5,710 nucleotides of DNA from an uncultured Alphaproteobacteria bacterium (GTDB taxonomy: Bacteria; Pseudomonadota; Alphaproteobacteria; CAAHEQ01; UBA3637): the NCBI GenBank assembly GCA_947305835.1, contig CAMZEQ010000052.1, positions 1-5,710 on the forward strand. Direction: 5' to 3'. The notes under the pieces are model-generated. The model saw nothing but the letters and a program-made list of their open reading frames with translations. It did no database searches and was not told where the DNA came from. Shown here piece after piece: positions 5,656-5,710 of the stretch. Position 1 is the stretch's first letter. Every line of letters starts with the position of its first letter. The translations under genes and the position numbers were made by a program.

Positions 5656-5710
5656 TTTTATCTTTTTTGGGAAGCGCTATTTCTCTTCTGTCTTTTGTCC
5701 AGAAATAGCC
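5656..5710 (-). other. Open frame at the window edge, possibly the 5' part of the VirB6-like gene
   Basis: Reading the minus strand from 5710, one frame is open and gives GYFWTKDRREIALPKKDKN before passing into a different frame of the VirB6-like gene. It stays open to a TGA at 5506-5504. This charged stretch is the kind of segment that precedes a membrane helix. A +1 shift in the A-rich run at 5656-5668 would join it directly to the first hydrophobic segment of the next entry. The other two frames stop here: TAG in the frame of the downstream ATG, after a short peptide ending KTEEK, and TAA at 5660-5658. So the edge could instead hold the end of a separate upstream gene. Fifty-five bases cannot decide between these. 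Confidence 0.35.

Noticed and set aside
1..5710. CRISPR arrays, tRNA or rRNA genes, insertion sequence ends.
   Set aside because: No regularly spaced repeats, cloverleaf-like sequence, transposase or terminal inverted repeats were seen in reading the window.

Overview
The window is a compact gene cluster with every supported gene on the minus strand, so transcription runs from position 5710 towards position 1. It looks like an AT-rich Gram-negative bacterium. It encodes an exported protein with a secretin-like periplasmic architecture and a VirB6/TrbL-like inner-membrane protein, and the genes have Shine-Dalgarno sequences of the GGAG type. A proteobacterium, perhaps an alphaproteobacterium or a mobile element it carries, is the best guess. 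That is inference; nothing here (rRNA, tRNA, housekeeping gene) fixes the lineage.

Layout, in order of transcription. (1) 5655-4585 encodes a polytopic membrane protein with a basic coiled-coil and Gly/Ala-rich tail, most like the VirB6/TrbL channel subunit of type IV secretion systems. Its 5' end looks broken or frameshifted near the window edge. (2) 4584-4489 is an AT-rich 96-bp gap with a plausible promoter and a dyad repeat over the -10 element. (3) 4488-3511 encodes a regulator with two XRE-type helix-turn-helix domains and a C-terminal LexA/CI-like (S24) fold whose catalytic residues seem to be lost. (4) 3500-2979 encodes a small Gln-rich coiled-coil protein of unknown function. (5) 2962-1652 encodes an unrecognised cytoplasmic protein with two helical domains around a long acidic disordered linker. 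(6) 1648-497 encodes an exported protein with secretin N0/N1-like domains and a short beta-rich C-terminal domain. (7) From 495 a further gene begins, but its reading frame appears to move by +1 around 345-400. The second frame encodes a membrane anchor or lipoprotein signal followed by a periplasmic domain that runs off the window at position 1.

Genes 3 to 7 are almost contiguous (gaps of about 1 to 16 bases) and are probably one operon driven by the promoter before the regulator gene, which may control itself and the genes after it. The combination of a VirB6-like channel protein, a secretin-like protein, a further exported or anchored protein and two unrecognised coiled-coil or disordered proteins suggests part of a divergent type IV secretion, conjugation or type IVb-pilus-like machine. 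The two unrecognised soluble proteins, the degenerate-S24 regulator and the apparent frameshifts at both ends are the points most worth following up.
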